Shown piece after piece: positions 1 through 8,728 of a stretch of 37,660 nt of DNA. How positions within the stretch are numbered: position 1 is the first letter of the stretch; each line of letters opens with the position of its first letter. The DNA is taken from the NCBI GenBank assembly GCA_964533705.1, contig CAZHMN010000022.1, positions 1 to 37,660 of the forward strand, in the 5' to 3' direction. The position numbers were made by a program, and so were the translations under genes. The notes below the pieces were generated by a model. That model was not told where the DNA came from. It ran no database searches and saw only the letters and a list, made by a program, of their open reading frames with translations. Origin of the DNA: CAZHMN01 sp964533705. Its GTDB lineage: Bacteria; Electryoneota; B3-LCP.

Positions 1-37
1 GACAACAAAAAGAAAGCAACAATAAGAACTCCAATCC

Positions 38-66
38 TTGACTTTACACCTGAATTTGCTTATTAT
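38..66 (+). promoter_or_regulatory. Sigma-70-type promoter for the methyltransferase gene
   Basis: A -35 element TTGACT (38-43) is followed after 17 bases by a -10 element TATTAT (61-66). The predicted transcript start is near 73, about 30 bases before the ATG at 105. Both hexamers are close to consensus and the spacing is ideal. This is read from sequence only. Confidence 0.6.
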
Positions 67-104
67 TATAGGGGGTGAATTGAAACTATTTTGACGGTGA
101 AACC

Positions 105-746
105 ATGCCGAATATAGAACCATTCGAAGAACATTCGCAGCGTTACGAAGACTGGTTCGAAAAACATCCCTTTGCTTATCGAGCAGAGTTGGAAGCCGTC
201 AGAAAGCTATTACCTGACCAGGGGGAAGGATTCGAAATTGGCGTGGGCAGCGGACGATTTGCGGAGCCATTAGGTATCCGCTTTGGAATTGAACCATCGA
301 AAAAGATGAGCGAAATCGCCCGCAGCCGGGGGATTACCACAGTTGAAGGAATTGCAGAACAGCTTCCTCTGAGGACGAGCCTCTTCGACTTCGCCCTGAT
401 GGTTACCACCATCTGCTTTTTGGATGACGCACAAGCCGCGACCAGTGAGGCAAGCCGTGTCCTGAAACCAAAGGGAAGCCTGATTATCGGGTTCGTCGAC
501 AGGGAAAGCCTGGTCGGGAGGATATACCAGAAACACAAGGAAGAAAACGTCTTCTATAGACCCGCTCGGTTTTTCTCCGTCTCAGAAGTTATCAGGCTAT
601 TAGAAGAAACTGGATTTACTGATTTCAAGTTCACGCAGACGATCTTCCGTCCCCTTCCAGAAATCCACCAACCCGAACCAGTCAAGGAAGGCCACGGAGA
701 GGGTTCATTTGTCGTCATTCGCGGCGTGAAAAGGCCGCGGCTTTAA
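105..746 (+). CDS. Class I SAM-dependent methyltransferase
   Basis: Predicted cytoplasmic methyltransferase of 213 residues that would transfer a methyl group from S-adenosylmethionine to an unknown small molecule. The SAM-binding motif I is visible as FEIGVGSGRF near residue 43. A motif-II-like acidic segment and the VLKPKGSLIIGF strand-turn-strand near residue 120 are typical of the Methyltransf_11 fold. A good -35/-10 promoter lies directly upstream, while the ribosome-binding site is weak. The gene converges on the flavoenzyme gene with only three bases between the two stop codons, so transcription from the two sides may interfere. The substrate cannot be told from sequence or neighbours. 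Confidence 0.85.
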   Translation: MPNIEPFEEHSQRYEDWFEKHPFAYRAELEAVRKLLPDQGEGFEIGVGSGRFAEPLGIRFGIEPSKKMSEIARSRGITTVEGIAEQLPLRTSLFDFALMVTTICFLDDAQAATSEASRVLKPKGSLIIGFVDRESLVGRIYQKHKEENVFYRPARFFSVSEVIRLLEETGFTDFKFTQTIFRPLPEIHQPEPVKEGHGEGSFVVIRGVKRPRL

Positions 747-749
747 TAG

Positions 750-2657
750 TTAAATTGACCGGCCCACTTCAAAGCCCGATCGCACTGCATCGAAAAGGTT
801 GGCCGGTTTCGATGCGTCCCCCACCACGTGAACCTGTAAACCTCTTTCCTGCAGCGGTGCCAATAATTCATTGCATGATTTGGTGCCCACCGCCATCACC
901 ACAGAATCGAATTCCCCCAACGGAGATTCGCTGCCGTTCTTCTCTATGTAAGCCTTATTCTCCTCGAAGCCCTTCAGTTTGACGCCCGTAAGCAGACGCA
1001 CATTGAGCTTTTGCAGGCTTTTCAGGGTTAGGTTGCGCGTGATTGGAAACATATCGCTAGCTAATTCGTCCAGGATTTCCACAACTGTGACCTCATGATC
1101 TTTTTTAGCCAGAAACTCCGCCGTTTCCAGACCGATCATCCCCCCGCCGATGATTAAAACGCGTTTGCCAACAGTCACAAGGTCCGATAAAACATCAATT
1201 GCAGTTAGACTGTCTTTCAGTCCGGGTATTGCCAAAGTAGTCGGAGCGGCACCTGTCGCTAAAATGACCTCGTCGGGTACTTCCTTCATGACGTCATCCG
1301 CAGTAATCTGGGCGTTCAGCCTCAGATCTACTTCACACTCCTTGATCTGCCCGATCATGCCTTCAAGTGGTTTCTTCAGCATTTCTTTCCCAGGTGGAAT
1401 AGTCGCCAATCGGAATTGCCCGCCCAATTCACCTTCATCGAATAACACAACCTGATGACCCCGTTGTCGAGCAGTCAAAGCCGCCTGCATACCTGCTGGA
1501 CCACCCCCCACGACTACGACCTTTTTGGGCACTGCCGTCTGCTCGATAATTTCTAATTCATTGCCCGCCAATGGATTGACGATGCAGGCCAAACCTTCAC
1601 CAGATTGTGCCTTGGCAAGGCATCCCTGTAAGCAAGCTCCGCACTGGATGATCTCTCGATCTCGATTTTCTCTCATCTTGCGGGGGAGATCCGGGTCAGC
1701 CAACAGCGGCCGGCCCAATGCAACTCCATCTATTTTTTCTTCCCGCAGAGCAGTACGAATTTTTTCAGGATCGCCCATCCTTCCCGCCACGATAACCGGG
1801 ATGCCGACTGCCTGTCGAATAGAGGCGGCCCATTCGAGGTTTTTATCTGCCGGGAGGCGCATGTGCTGAAAGTACCACGGGGGCGAATCGCAATTTGTGC
1901 CGCTGGCGACGTGAACGGCATCAGCGCCTTCCTCTTCAACGAATTTAGCCAGCGCTTTGGCATCCTCGATATTCAAGCCGCCTTCTACTTGTTCTGAGGC
2001 GGCAATTCGGATCATAATTGCAGTTCTTGACCCGACTTTTTCTTTGACAGCGCGGAAGACTTCTTTGGCAAAACGATAACGATTCTCCTCGCTTCCTCCG
2101 TATTCATCCTGGCGAAGATTGGTACGCGGCGAGAGGAATTGAGCGACAAGATACCCCAGTCCAAATTGTAGTTCAATTATATCAAATCCTGCTGCAACAG
2201 CTCGGCCTGCTGCCTCGGCAAATTCACCGATAACGGCTTGAATGCGTTCCAGCGTCATGGCGGTCGGTGTTATCCCCGTTCTGGCACAAGTCACTTCGGA
2301 GGGAGCTTCGGTGGGGTGACCGGACGCCTTGGGATTTGCCGCCCGCCCTCCGTGGTTCAGGTGCGCAATAGCCAGCGATCCTTCGGCATGCACGGCCTCG
2401 ACTAACTCCATTAATCCCTCTATCTGTTCATCTGAGACGATACCCAGTTGCTTGGGATGTTCTCGGCCAATAATGTCAACATACAGCGGTTCGGTCATGA
2501 TTGCGCCGATGCCTCCCTGCGCGCGGCGGCGGTAAAAGGCGATGTGACGGGGTGTGACTTTGCCATCAACTGCACCATATGCCGTTTTCACCGGCGCCAT
2601 GATCAAGCGGTTGGGCAGCTTTTTTGAGCCGATGACGAATGTATCGAAAGCATTCAT
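750..2657 (-). CDS. NADH:flavin oxidoreductase / 2,4-dienoyl-CoA reductase-like
   Basis: Flavoenzyme of about 635 residues in the Old Yellow Enzyme family with the long FadH/enoate-reductase layout: an FMN-binding TIM barrel (about residues 1-340), a four-cysteine [4Fe-4S] segment (CGACLQGC plus a downstream Cys), then two Rossmann parts for FAD and NAD(P)H (VVVVGGGPAGMQAA and VLIIGGGMIGLETAEF). The barrel shows the signature GYLVAQFLSPRTN and YGGSEENR. Such enzymes reduce conjugated double bonds, for example dienoyl-CoA or enoates. I chose the ATG at 2657 because a GGAGG lies seven bases before it; an upstream in-frame extension to 2810 has no such site. In the stretch before GYL the residues are QFGL where many relatives have a His-containing motif, so the substrate may differ. 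Confidence 0.85.
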   Translation of the reverse strand: MNAFDTFVIGSKKLPNRLIMAPVKTAYGAVDGKVTPRHIAFYRRRAQGGIGAIMTEPLYVDIIGREHPKQLGIVSDEQIEGLMELVEAVHAEGSLAIAHLNHGGRAANPKASGHPTEAPSEVTCARTGITPTAMTLERIQAVIGEFAEAAGRAVAAGFDIIELQFGLGYLVAQFLSPRTNLRQDEYGGSEENRYRFAKEVFRAVKEKVGSRTAIMIRIAASEQVEGGLNIEDAKALAKFVEEEGADAVHVASGTNCDSPPWYFQHMRLPADKNLEWAASIRQAVGIPVIVAGRMGDPEKIRTALREEKIDGVALGRPLLADPDLPRKMRENRDREIIQCGACLQGCLAKAQSGEGLACIVNPLAGNELEIIEQTAVPKKVVVVGGGPAGMQAALTARQRGHQVVLFDEGELGGQFRLATIPPGKEMLKKPLEGMIGQIKECEVDLRLNAQITADDVMKEVPDEVILATGAAPTTLAIPGLKDSLTAIDVLSDLVTVGKRVLIIGGGMIGLETAEFLAKKDHEVTVVEILDELASDMFPITRNLTLKSLQKLNVRLLTGVKLKGFEENKAYIEKNGSESPLGEFDSVVMAVGTKSCNELLAPLQERGLQVHVVGDASKPANLFDAVRSGFEVGRSI

Positions 2658-2918
2658 CGTTAAACCTCCCGAAGGTTTTATCAGAACGAACTTATTCTTA
2701 TACCTGAGATTAGAAGTTGATTTCAAGAAGAAATGCAGGGACCTTAAAGACGCTAAGAAACGCGCATTATTCTTCGCCGAGAGCGTATAGAAAAGAGGTG
2801 TTTTATCCAACAGTCTTACTGGACCGCCGGCAGGCCGGAGACTTCACCTGAACCGGCCTCACGCTGCGTTGATGGACTATTTCTCGCCGCCTAAAATCAA
2901 ACCTCCCCCGCCCCGGTA

Positions 2919-3245
2919 TTACTGATGGAACTCAGCCCATATCACGAGAATCTTTGCACCTGTTTTCGTTCGGAATGGACCATGGTTGGTTTTTTTCGGG
3001 ATCAGCCGAAATGTGCCCGCCGGATAAACTTCACCCTGGCTTTCGTATTCACCCTCCAGGATATAGTGCATCTCTGTGAAGACGTGGGCATGTGCTTCCA
3101 TCTCCCATTCCGGTCCAACCTTTAGAAGACACGCTTTTGGAGCGCTGTCGCTGCCATTTAAAATGACTTTCTCCATAGCACCCGGAGGATATCCTTCGGC
3201 GTCCTGCCAATCGATATCATGTGTATTTACGTTGATCTCTTTCAT
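2919..3245 (-). CDS. Small cupin-domain protein
   Basis: A 108-residue single cupin barrel. Cupin motif 1 is seen as HAHVFTEMHYILEGEY, giving two His, one Glu and a further His suited to metal binding. Motif 2 is seen as PAGTFRLIPKKTNHGPF with its His. Proteins of this size bind a divalent metal and act as small dioxygenases, isomerases or sensors; nothing here picks one. It lies between the flavoenzyme and a radical-SAM gene on the same strand. A 28-base gap to the gene upstream suggests they are co-transcribed. The start is the only ATG that keeps the full barrel. Confidence 0.8.
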   Translation of the reverse strand: MKEINVNTHDIDWQDAEGYPPGAMEKVILNGSDSAPKACLLKVGPEWEMEAHAHVFTEMHYILEGEYESQGEVYPAGTFRLIPKKTNHGPFRTKTGAKILVIWAEFHQ

Positions 3246-3273
3246 GACATTTCTCCATTATTATTTTTAGTTG

Positions 3274-4200
3274 TTATTGGCCCCTAACGAAATGGCTGGG
3301 GAGCAGGTATTCAGAATTATGAAAAAGAACTTTACGCAATGCTTTATCTTCAATCATTTTATCAACTATACCGGATTCTGTAAATTCGTCTTCGATTCTG
3401 CGAGCTTGTTCCAAGCGTAGAGGATGGCGGGATCCGATTTCCAGGATTGCCTGCTGTGCGCTGGCGAACGTTTCATGTCCGAAAGCTCCCGATTCAATCA
3501 TGTCAACGGTGATTGCCTGCCCGATAATTTCCTGTGCCCTGAGAATTTTCTCTGGCGGAGGCGGCCTGACCCAAGATTCGGCTGGAGGGCGAATCGGGGT
3601 GGTGAGATAAACCCTATCGGGTTGAATTTTATCAATGGCGATTCGGATATCCTTCAGTGCCTCCTCTGTATCATTCACCTCATGAACCAACATGACTTCC
3701 AACCAGATCTGCCCGCGGTAATCGCGGCGAAAATCCATTTGACCTCGAAGCATCGTCTCAAACTTGATCGTTCCGTGCGGTCGATTAATTCGACTGAAAA
3801 TTTCCGGGCTACCGGCATCCAAACTGGGAATTACCACATCCGCCTTCGATAAATCCTGCCTTATACCCGATTCAAATAGGAGAGAAGCATTTGTGATCAC
3901 AGCAACTGGTTTGCTCGTGGATTCCTTGCACTTTCGGATTAACCAGCCGAGATCTGCCGACAAAGTCGGTTCTCCATCTCCAACAAAGGTGATATAGTCC
4001 GCCTTGGAATGGGTCAGTTGGCGCTCGATTTCGGCGAATACATCTTCCTTCCGGTAAAAGTTCTCTCTTTTCACTTGAAGTCGATTCGTTCTGCCTAACT
4101 GGCAGTAAACACAGGAATAGGAGCACGTCTTAGGTGGGATAAGGCTCACCCCTAACGAGTACCCCAATCGCCTGGATGGTACCGGACCATAAGTGAACAT
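3274..4200 (-). CDS. Radical SAM protein (COG0731-like)
   Basis: A 308-residue radical-SAM enzyme. The [4Fe-4S] motif CSYSCVYC (Cys26, Cys30, Cys33) follows the family N-terminus with YGPVPSRRLG. This start and the GDGEPTL motif near residue 95 match the COG0731 group of Fe-S oxidoreductases, relatives of the tRNA wybutosine enzyme TYW1 that lack the flavodoxin domain. The bacterial members have no established reaction. A purine-rich AGAGG lies nine bases before the ATG. It is transcribed with the cupin gene 28 bases downstream and follows the transporter gene 18 bases upstream, so the three may be one operon. Confidence 0.85.
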   Translation of the reverse strand: MFTYGPVPSRRLGYSLGVSLIPPKTCSYSCVYCQLGRTNRLQVKRENFYRKEDVFAEIERQLTHSKADYITFVGDGEPTLSADLGWLIRKCKESTSKPVAVITNASLLFESGIRQDLSKADVVIPSLDAGSPEIFSRINRPHGTIKFETMLRGQMDFRRDYRGQIWLEVMLVHEVNDTEEALKDIRIAIDKIQPDRVYLTTPIRPPAESWVRPPPPEKILRAQEIIGQAITVDMIESGAFGHETFASAQQAILEIGSRHPLRLEQARRIEDEFTESGIVDKMIEDKALRKVLFHNSEYLLPSHFVRGQ

Positions 4201-4218
4201 TGCATAAGCCTCTTCATA

Positions 4219-5253
4219 TTACCAGCAGCTCCAATAACCAAGAAATCCAACCATCAGACCTACTGTTAGGTTTATCGCTTTTACGAGGATAAAGCCCTTC
4301 CTGGAATGGGCCAGCATAGGAAGCATACCGTGGCCGTCCTGGACAATTGAACTTGCTAACAATATACTCAGCGGTAGCACGCCTTGTGCATACATCGTGA
4401 CGAAGACCAGATGGGGTCCTGATTCAGGGATGAGTCCAATTAAGCATGCTGCAATAAGCAGAACAAGTTGACTTCTTTGAATCCATGATTCCACGTTGAT
4501 GTACTGGGATAAGTAAGCCAGAAACAGCAGCGCACCGAAGGTCCACAGAAATATATTCGGGAGGTGATGCTTGGTCACATGATTCCAGAGATGTTCTAAC
4601 AGAAAATGATCCGGCACAGTCACGACGACGAATAGGCCGAAAGTAGAAATAATGACCAGAGTAACCCGCACCCAATTCCACTGCGGCGGCCCCAAAATAC
4701 CGAAAATAAAAAAAAGCGTTATAACGCTTGTGAAAATTAACAGAAAACCGCGTGTCGGGGAGCAGCTTTTTAGCTGCGGGATGATGTTTCTTGATGAGAA
4801 ACAGATGCATTCGTCTTTTTCGTGAAGATTAAATCCAGTGCAACCGGTCGTGTTTTGAGTTGTGTGCCGACGAAATACCAAATCGGTCAACCACCCGGCA
4901 GTTAAGCCAATTAACGCTATAATAGCCGTAATAAGAAGAAATTTATCGGGGATTAGTGCCAGCATCACGAACGCTTCATCGCCACTGGTGGCAATCATGG
5001 CGGTTACCAGGGCACCCAATGTTACAACGCCATGGGTGTATAGCGAAACGACGGTGAAAGCCCCCAAACAACCGGGAATAGCACCCATCAGGGCAGCGAA
5101 CAGATATTGCCTCCAATGACCCTTTCTAAGATGATTCTGCCAATTCCCGCTCGTTAGAACGTTCCAATATTCTATTAAGAGCATCATCATGAAAATGAAG
5201 CCAGTGATCATCACGCTCTGTTGGAGTACCTTGCTGATCATGATGGCGCTCAT
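4219..5253 (-). CDS. Putative 10-TM metal exporter (ArsP_2 / manganese-transporter-like)
   Basis: A 344-residue inner-membrane protein with about nine or ten hydrophobic segments arranged as two similar halves. The half-repeats are GAIPGCLGAFTVVSLYTHG (about residue 57) and the later LIPESGPHLVFVTMYAQG, both followed by a small-residue Asp-containing helix (ATSGDEAFVM and SSIVQDGHG). This duplicated pattern is that of the 'putative heavy-metal exporter / manganese transporter' family. A hydrophilic loop between the halves has a Cys/His/Glu-rich piece (LHEKDECICF) that could bind metal. The start follows GGGAG. It has its own promoter with a hairpin at the transcript start. Metal specificity is unknown. 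Confidence 0.7.
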   Translation of the reverse strand: MSAIMISKVLQQSVMITGFIFMMMLLIEYWNVLTSGNWQNHLRKGHWRQYLFAALMGAIPGCLGAFTVVSLYTHGVVTLGALVTAMIATSGDEAFVMLALIPDKFLLITAIIALIGLTAGWLTDLVFRRHTTQNTTGCTGFNLHEKDECICFSSRNIIPQLKSCSPTRGFLLIFTSVITLFFIFGILGPPQWNWVRVTLVIISTFGLFVVVTVPDHFLLEHLWNHVTKHHLPNIFLWTFGALLFLAYLSQYINVESWIQRSQLVLLIAACLIGLIPESGPHLVFVTMYAQGVLPLSILLASSIVQDGHGMLPMLAHSRKGFILVKAINLTVGLMVGFLGYWSCW

Positions 5254-5356
5254 GGCTCCCGATCTGATGATGTTGTTTTGTTGGGGCGAAATCCCGGGTC
5301 AGTGAAGGGCAACAACAGGATATTTACCACCTGGCAGGAGGACTGATTCGATCTTT

Positions 5357-5387
5357 TTCTAACGGCAAGGGTTTTGAACCGTTAGAA
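5357..5387 (-). promoter_or_regulatory. Inverted repeat at the transporter transcript start
   Basis: A perfect 9-base inverted repeat: TTCTAACGG at 5357-5365 and CCGTTAGAA at 5379-5387, with a 13-base centre. It begins two bases downstream of the -10 box of the transporter promoter. It is therefore either an operator for a repressor or a stable hairpin at the 5' end of the mRNA. It has no T-run on the transporter strand, so it is not a simple terminator. Confidence 0.5.
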
Positions 5388-5389
5388 TA

Positions 5390-5417
5390 ATTATAGACTG
5401 ACCGCCTCCAGATTCAA
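5390..5417 (-). promoter_or_regulatory. Promoter for the metal-exporter-like gene
   Basis: On the minus strand a -35 element TTGAAT (5417-5412) is followed after 16 bases by a perfect -10 element TATAAT (5395-5390). The untranslated leader would be about 130 bases. The inverted repeat at 5357-5387 begins immediately after the -10 box. Confidence 0.55.
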
Positions 5418-5495
5418 TAAAGAGGACCGAATTTACTTCCCACAGTTCACTGGTTCACTCAGCGGTGTTTCTGTCTCCGCGTTCCTAAGCGGCTT

Positions 5496-5684
5496 TTATC
5501 CGCCCCGAGTGAAGATGACCTTATCGCAGGTCCAGCACGCTTGCTCTTTTAGAGATTTAGATGGGTCAATTTCCTTGTCACAGAGGTACACTACGCCATC
5601 ATCATCAACGTAGACCTTCATGGGTCTGGCGCTGGGATGATACACCCCATGACCGAATTTGGGTTTTTTCTCTGTGGATTCCAT
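5496..5684 (-). CDS. Conserved-looking 62-residue protein of unknown function
   Basis: A small soluble protein with two well-spaced cysteine sites: one Cys in VVYLCDKE and a CWTC pair near the C-terminus (ACWTCDKVIF). Three cysteines and a charged core suggest a small beta-sheet protein that could bind a metal or be redox active, but I recognise no family. I chose the ATG at 5684 because AAGGAG lies eight bases before it; a GTG nine bases upstream overlaps that site. A 6-base-stem hairpin (TGATCC at 5700-5705 pairing with 5712-5717) sits just before the ribosome-binding site and could affect translation. It lies 250 bases downstream of the redox-complex operon on the same strand. Confidence 0.6.
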   Translation of the reverse strand: MESTEKKPKFGHGVYHPSARPMKVYVDDDGVVYLCDKEIDPSKSLKEQACWTCDKVIFTRGG

Positions 5685-5934
5685 CGCCTTCACTCCTTCT
5701 GATCCTTAGTGGGATCATTTTTTAGATTGATGCTGAAGCTTCCGTCTGCGCGTAGGCCATAAATTGGACAGCATCAGTTTTTCGCAGAAGATCCGCACGC
5801 GCTGTAGCGTGGCCGGCTTTGTGTTCTTCTCGAGAAGCCACCCGCAATTTCAGTATGTGTCTCAAACCGCCCTCGTGACTCCTTTTAATATTTTACGAAA
5901 CCGCAGAATATTTGGTTTGTGATAAACGAATAAA

Positions 5935-7941
5935 CTATCGCGGTCTTGCTCCAATATACCGTCTTCTTTTATTATTATACAAATGATTATCCAATTTAGA
6001 TTCTGCCAGAACTGGAGTTTCTTGATTTCTCGCACGCAGGGATTGATGACACGTAGAGCATTCACCCAGCTCTGGTCGGCCAACGGAATCTGCCTCTCGT
6101 TGGTGACAGGGGATACAGGTATGGTGCATCGCTTGACGGTAATTGCAGGCGTAGGCCAATTCACAGGTAGATGCCTGGTCGCTTGCCGTCCATCCCATAT
6201 CCCGCTCATGACACTGGAGACAACTCTTTGCGTTAAACGGCGTCTTGGCTTGATTTGCAGGATGACAGACGACGCAAGAATGATTTTCCGGATGTATGCC
6301 CGGCAGTTGCTGGTCTGCAGCGACAGCGTCCATGTGCGAGAAATGGTCAAATATTAAGGTGGCATTGACCATGTCCCGGTGGCACTGAGAACAGGGCGTC
6401 GATGCGTCTTGCGGCATGGAAATATGATGGCATTTCCAGCAAGAGGCTTTGCCGCCCATGCGTTGCTGATGCTTTTCATGCGAGAAATCTGTAAACAATC
6501 CCTGCCGATTGCCATCGATCCGCAATTCCTGGCGTAAGGTATCCAATCCCAGTGAGGGCCGTACTTTGGTATGGGTAGAATCATCGTTCGCATAGGGCGG
6601 ATACAACACCACCCAGGCGATGGGAATGGCGAAAACCGCCATCAGGGTAACACGCTGCAAGCCGCTCCGTAATACGGTATTCCAGACGTGCGAAATGCTG
6701 TCGAAGGAGGCCCGAAACATCCCGGTAGTTGCTTTTCGCTCTTTCCATTTCTCATCAAATACAGAGAAGTTCTCCGTGATAAAAAGAAAAAGGAGTCCGG
6801 CGGCTGCAACCACGCCAAAACAGACGGCCCATTCAATTAATGAGGGGAAATAAACGGTCTTAGCATCCCAGAAATAACCGAAGATACCTACGTTCAGGCG
6901 TTGCAAAGCCATCCCCGCTGCTGCAGAAAACGCGGCGAATCCCAGTCCGGTTGGAGTGTTTCCGGTTCGAGGTAAAATGACCAATAAAAACGGTAGAATC
7001 ACCATCAGCAACATCTGGGCGATGAGAAGCCAGCTTTCCCAGGTTCCGGCAAATAACGCGCCCCAAGTATTTGAAATCGTGAAGTCAATCAATTTGATAG
7101 CAAAGTATATCCCGAGGATTGATACAGCTATAATCGCAAGACTTCTCAGCATGGGAATGTCGCGGCCCACCGGAGAGGGTCCGTTACCACCTTTGACCGA
7201 TCCATCCAGCGAACAAACTAACCGGGTCTTCTCATCAGGCATTTTGCCGAACACCGGTTCGGGATCGTAGAAGCGGGCGTATATAATCCGGATCAGCACG
7301 ACGACCATCATGCCGGCACCCATCGCTGATATAATGAAGAACAGAGGCAGCAGCTCAGAGTACCAGAGAGGGTGAAGTCTCTGAGGCGTAACCAGAAATA
7401 GCGATCCCAATGAGGAGTGGTGCAGGCTGGACAGCGAGATACCTACAATAACCACCCCGAAAACGATTTTATGCAGAAATGATTCAATAGATTTGAATGG
7501 AGACCTCGCCAAAATGGTCGGACATAGTTCAATGAATGTAACGGTGAAGTATAGCAGTACACACCAGAAAACTTCAAATAGGAAAGAATGTTCGTTCCAC
7601 ATCACGATCGGATGCCAGAAGCGCTGAGGCAGACCGATGTCCAAGAGCAGTGCTACGCAGGAACAACCGTATCCTAAGAACGCGATCAGAATAGCCGGTC
7701 GAACCAGCGGTTTGAATCGCTTAATTCTAAGGACATAAACCAGAAATCCAATCGTGAATCCACCGGTTGAAAGCGCCACTCCGGCAACCATGTTGAGAAT
7801 TTTCCACAATCCCCAGGGAACCGCGTCGGACAGGTTAGTGGTCGCACCCAAACCAAACCATATTCGAAAAACCGACGCTACCGCTCCGAGCAGGACGAGC
7901 AACCATAAGATATCTTTTGAAATGCGGGTTTTATCTGTCAT
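5935..7941 (-). CDS. NrfD/HmcC-like membrane protein fused to hexahaem cytochrome c
   Basis: About 668 residues. The first two thirds form a polytopic NrfD/PsrC/HybB-type quinone-interacting membrane subunit (about ten helices). A further helix around residues 435-455 (AVFAIPIAWVVLY) precedes a hydrophilic C-terminal domain. That domain has six CxxCH haem sites: CWKCH, CSQCH, CVVCH, CLQCH, CIPCH and CSTCH, with extra His residues for bis-His ligation as in class III cytochromes. I infer that the extra helix places the haems in the periplasm. In Hmc and Dsr complexes the cytochrome is usually a separate subunit (HmcA, DsrJ), so the fusion is unusual. The ATG at 7941 overlaps the ferredoxin stop by 11 bases and has an AGAGGG site; a GTG at 7965 is less likely. 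Confidence 0.85.
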   Translation of the reverse strand: MTDKTRISKDILWLLVLLGAVASVFRIWFGLGATTNLSDAVPWGLWKILNMVAGVALSTGGFTIGFLVYVLRIKRFKPLVRPAILIAFLGYGCSCVALLLDIGLPQRFWHPIVMWNEHSFLFEVFWCVLLYFTVTFIELCPTILARSPFKSIESFLHKIVFGVVIVGISLSSLHHSSLGSLFLVTPQRLHPLWYSELLPLFFIISAMGAGMMVVVLIRIIYARFYDPEPVFGKMPDEKTRLVCSLDGSVKGGNGPSPVGRDIPMLRSLAIIAVSILGIYFAIKLIDFTISNTWGALFAGTWESWLLIAQMLLMVILPFLLVILPRTGNTPTGLGFAAFSAAAGMALQRLNVGIFGYFWDAKTVYFPSLIEWAVCFGVVAAAGLLFLFITENFSVFDEKWKERKATTGMFRASFDSISHVWNTVLRSGLQRVTLMAVFAIPIAWVVLYPPYANDDSTHTKVRPSLGLDTLRQELRIDGNRQGLFTDFSHEKHQQRMGGKASCWKCHHISMPQDASTPCSQCHRDMVNATLIFDHFSHMDAVAADQQLPGIHPENHSCVVCHPANQAKTPFNAKSCLQCHERDMGWTASDQASTCELAYACNYRQAMHHTCIPCHQREADSVGRPELGECSTCHQSLRARNQETPVLAESKLDNHLYNNKRRRYIGARPR

Positions 7942-8728
7942 TCGATTTTCCCTCTTTTGCGCCACTACAATTTTCCGATTTAGATTTAGCCGTTTCTTTC
8001 ATGAGCTTATCGCGGCGGCGAATGATCCAGTTTAAACCGAGCAGGCTTCCTGCCACACTGAAACCGATAATAGGCGTCTTGCTAATCAAGGGCTCAGTAA
8101 TTTCCGGAATCGGCACGGCTTCTTCAGGCCAGCCAAGCTCATGCAAATCGACGTCGGAAATATAAAGCAGGCAAGTTCCGCCGAACTCTTTTTCGCCGTA
8201 GATTTTTTGCAGGTAGCGCTGCGGATTCGATTTAATTCTATCTCGGGCGATCCGCAGCAGCGTCTTCCTTTCGCCAAATTGCAAAACCCTGTTGGGGCAT
8301 GCTTCAACGCATGCAGGTAACTCACCTTGCTGTATCCGCTCATAACAGAGATCGCACTTTTGCATGAATGGAACGGTCTTCTCCCATTCGTAGCGCGGAA
8401 TATGGAAGGGGCAAGCCAGCATGCAATAACGGCAGCCGATGCATTTATCGGGATCATATACCACCGGGCCTTCCGGCAACTTGGTGATACCGCCGACCAG
8501 ACAAGCCGCCTCGCAGCTCGGTTCCAGGCAATGCATGCAATTCTTTTTGGCAAATCGACCTGGTTCGACTTTGAGAACTGTCGTTAGCCGGTGGGCTGAA
8601 AGACCATCCCTGGTTGTGGCGCGATCATCTTCCGCTCGATCAGAATCAAACCCTTTGGCTTTGACGCAAGCATCAACGCAGCGTTCACAACCGACGCAAC
8701 GAGTAATATCTACCAGGATGGCAAACAT
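7931..8728 (-). CDS. Four-cluster ferredoxin subunit (HmcB/DsrO/NrfC-like)
   Basis: A 265-residue iron-sulfur protein. Four ferredoxin-type cysteine groups are visible: CVGCERCVDAC at residues 11-21, CMHCLEPSCEAAC, CIGCRYCMLAC and CDLCYERI with CVEACP. This is the standard electron-wire subunit that partners NrfD-type membrane proteins. There is no twin-arginine signal. A C-terminal hydrophobic segment (IIGFSVAGSLLGLNWII) followed by RRRDKL looks like a membrane anchor, as in HmcB. The start overlaps the upstream stop as TGATG, and GGAGG lies at good spacing, indicating translational coupling. It should pass electrons between the HdrD-like subunit and the NrfD-cytochrome fusion. Confidence 0.88.
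   Translation of the reverse strand: MFAILVDITRCVGCERCVDACVKAKGFDSDRAEDDRATTRDGLSAHRLTTVLKVEPGRFAKKNCMHCLEPSCEAACLVGGITKLPEGPVVYDPDKCIGCRYCMLACPFHIPRYEWEKTVPFMQKCDLCYERIQQGELPACVEACPNRVLQFGERKTLLRIARDRIKSNPQRYLQKIYGEKEFGGTCLLYISDVDLHELGWPEEAVPIPEITEPLISKTPIIGFSVAGSLLGLNWIIRRRDKLMKETAKSKSENCSGAKEGKSNDR

Noticed and set aside
755..2790. Several open frames of 68-114 codons opposite the flavoenzyme gene
   Set aside because: They are antisense shadows of a clear gene, with arginine/serine-rich translations and no ribosome-binding sites.
5466..5500. CCGC/GCGG hairpin with short T-run after the 62-residue gene
   Set aside because: The T-run is on the strand opposite to transcription, so it cannot end that gene.
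5862..6350. 162-codon minus-strand frame overlapping the haem domain
   Set aside because: It lies in another frame of the cytochrome coding sequence, whose six CxxCH sites prove the real frame.
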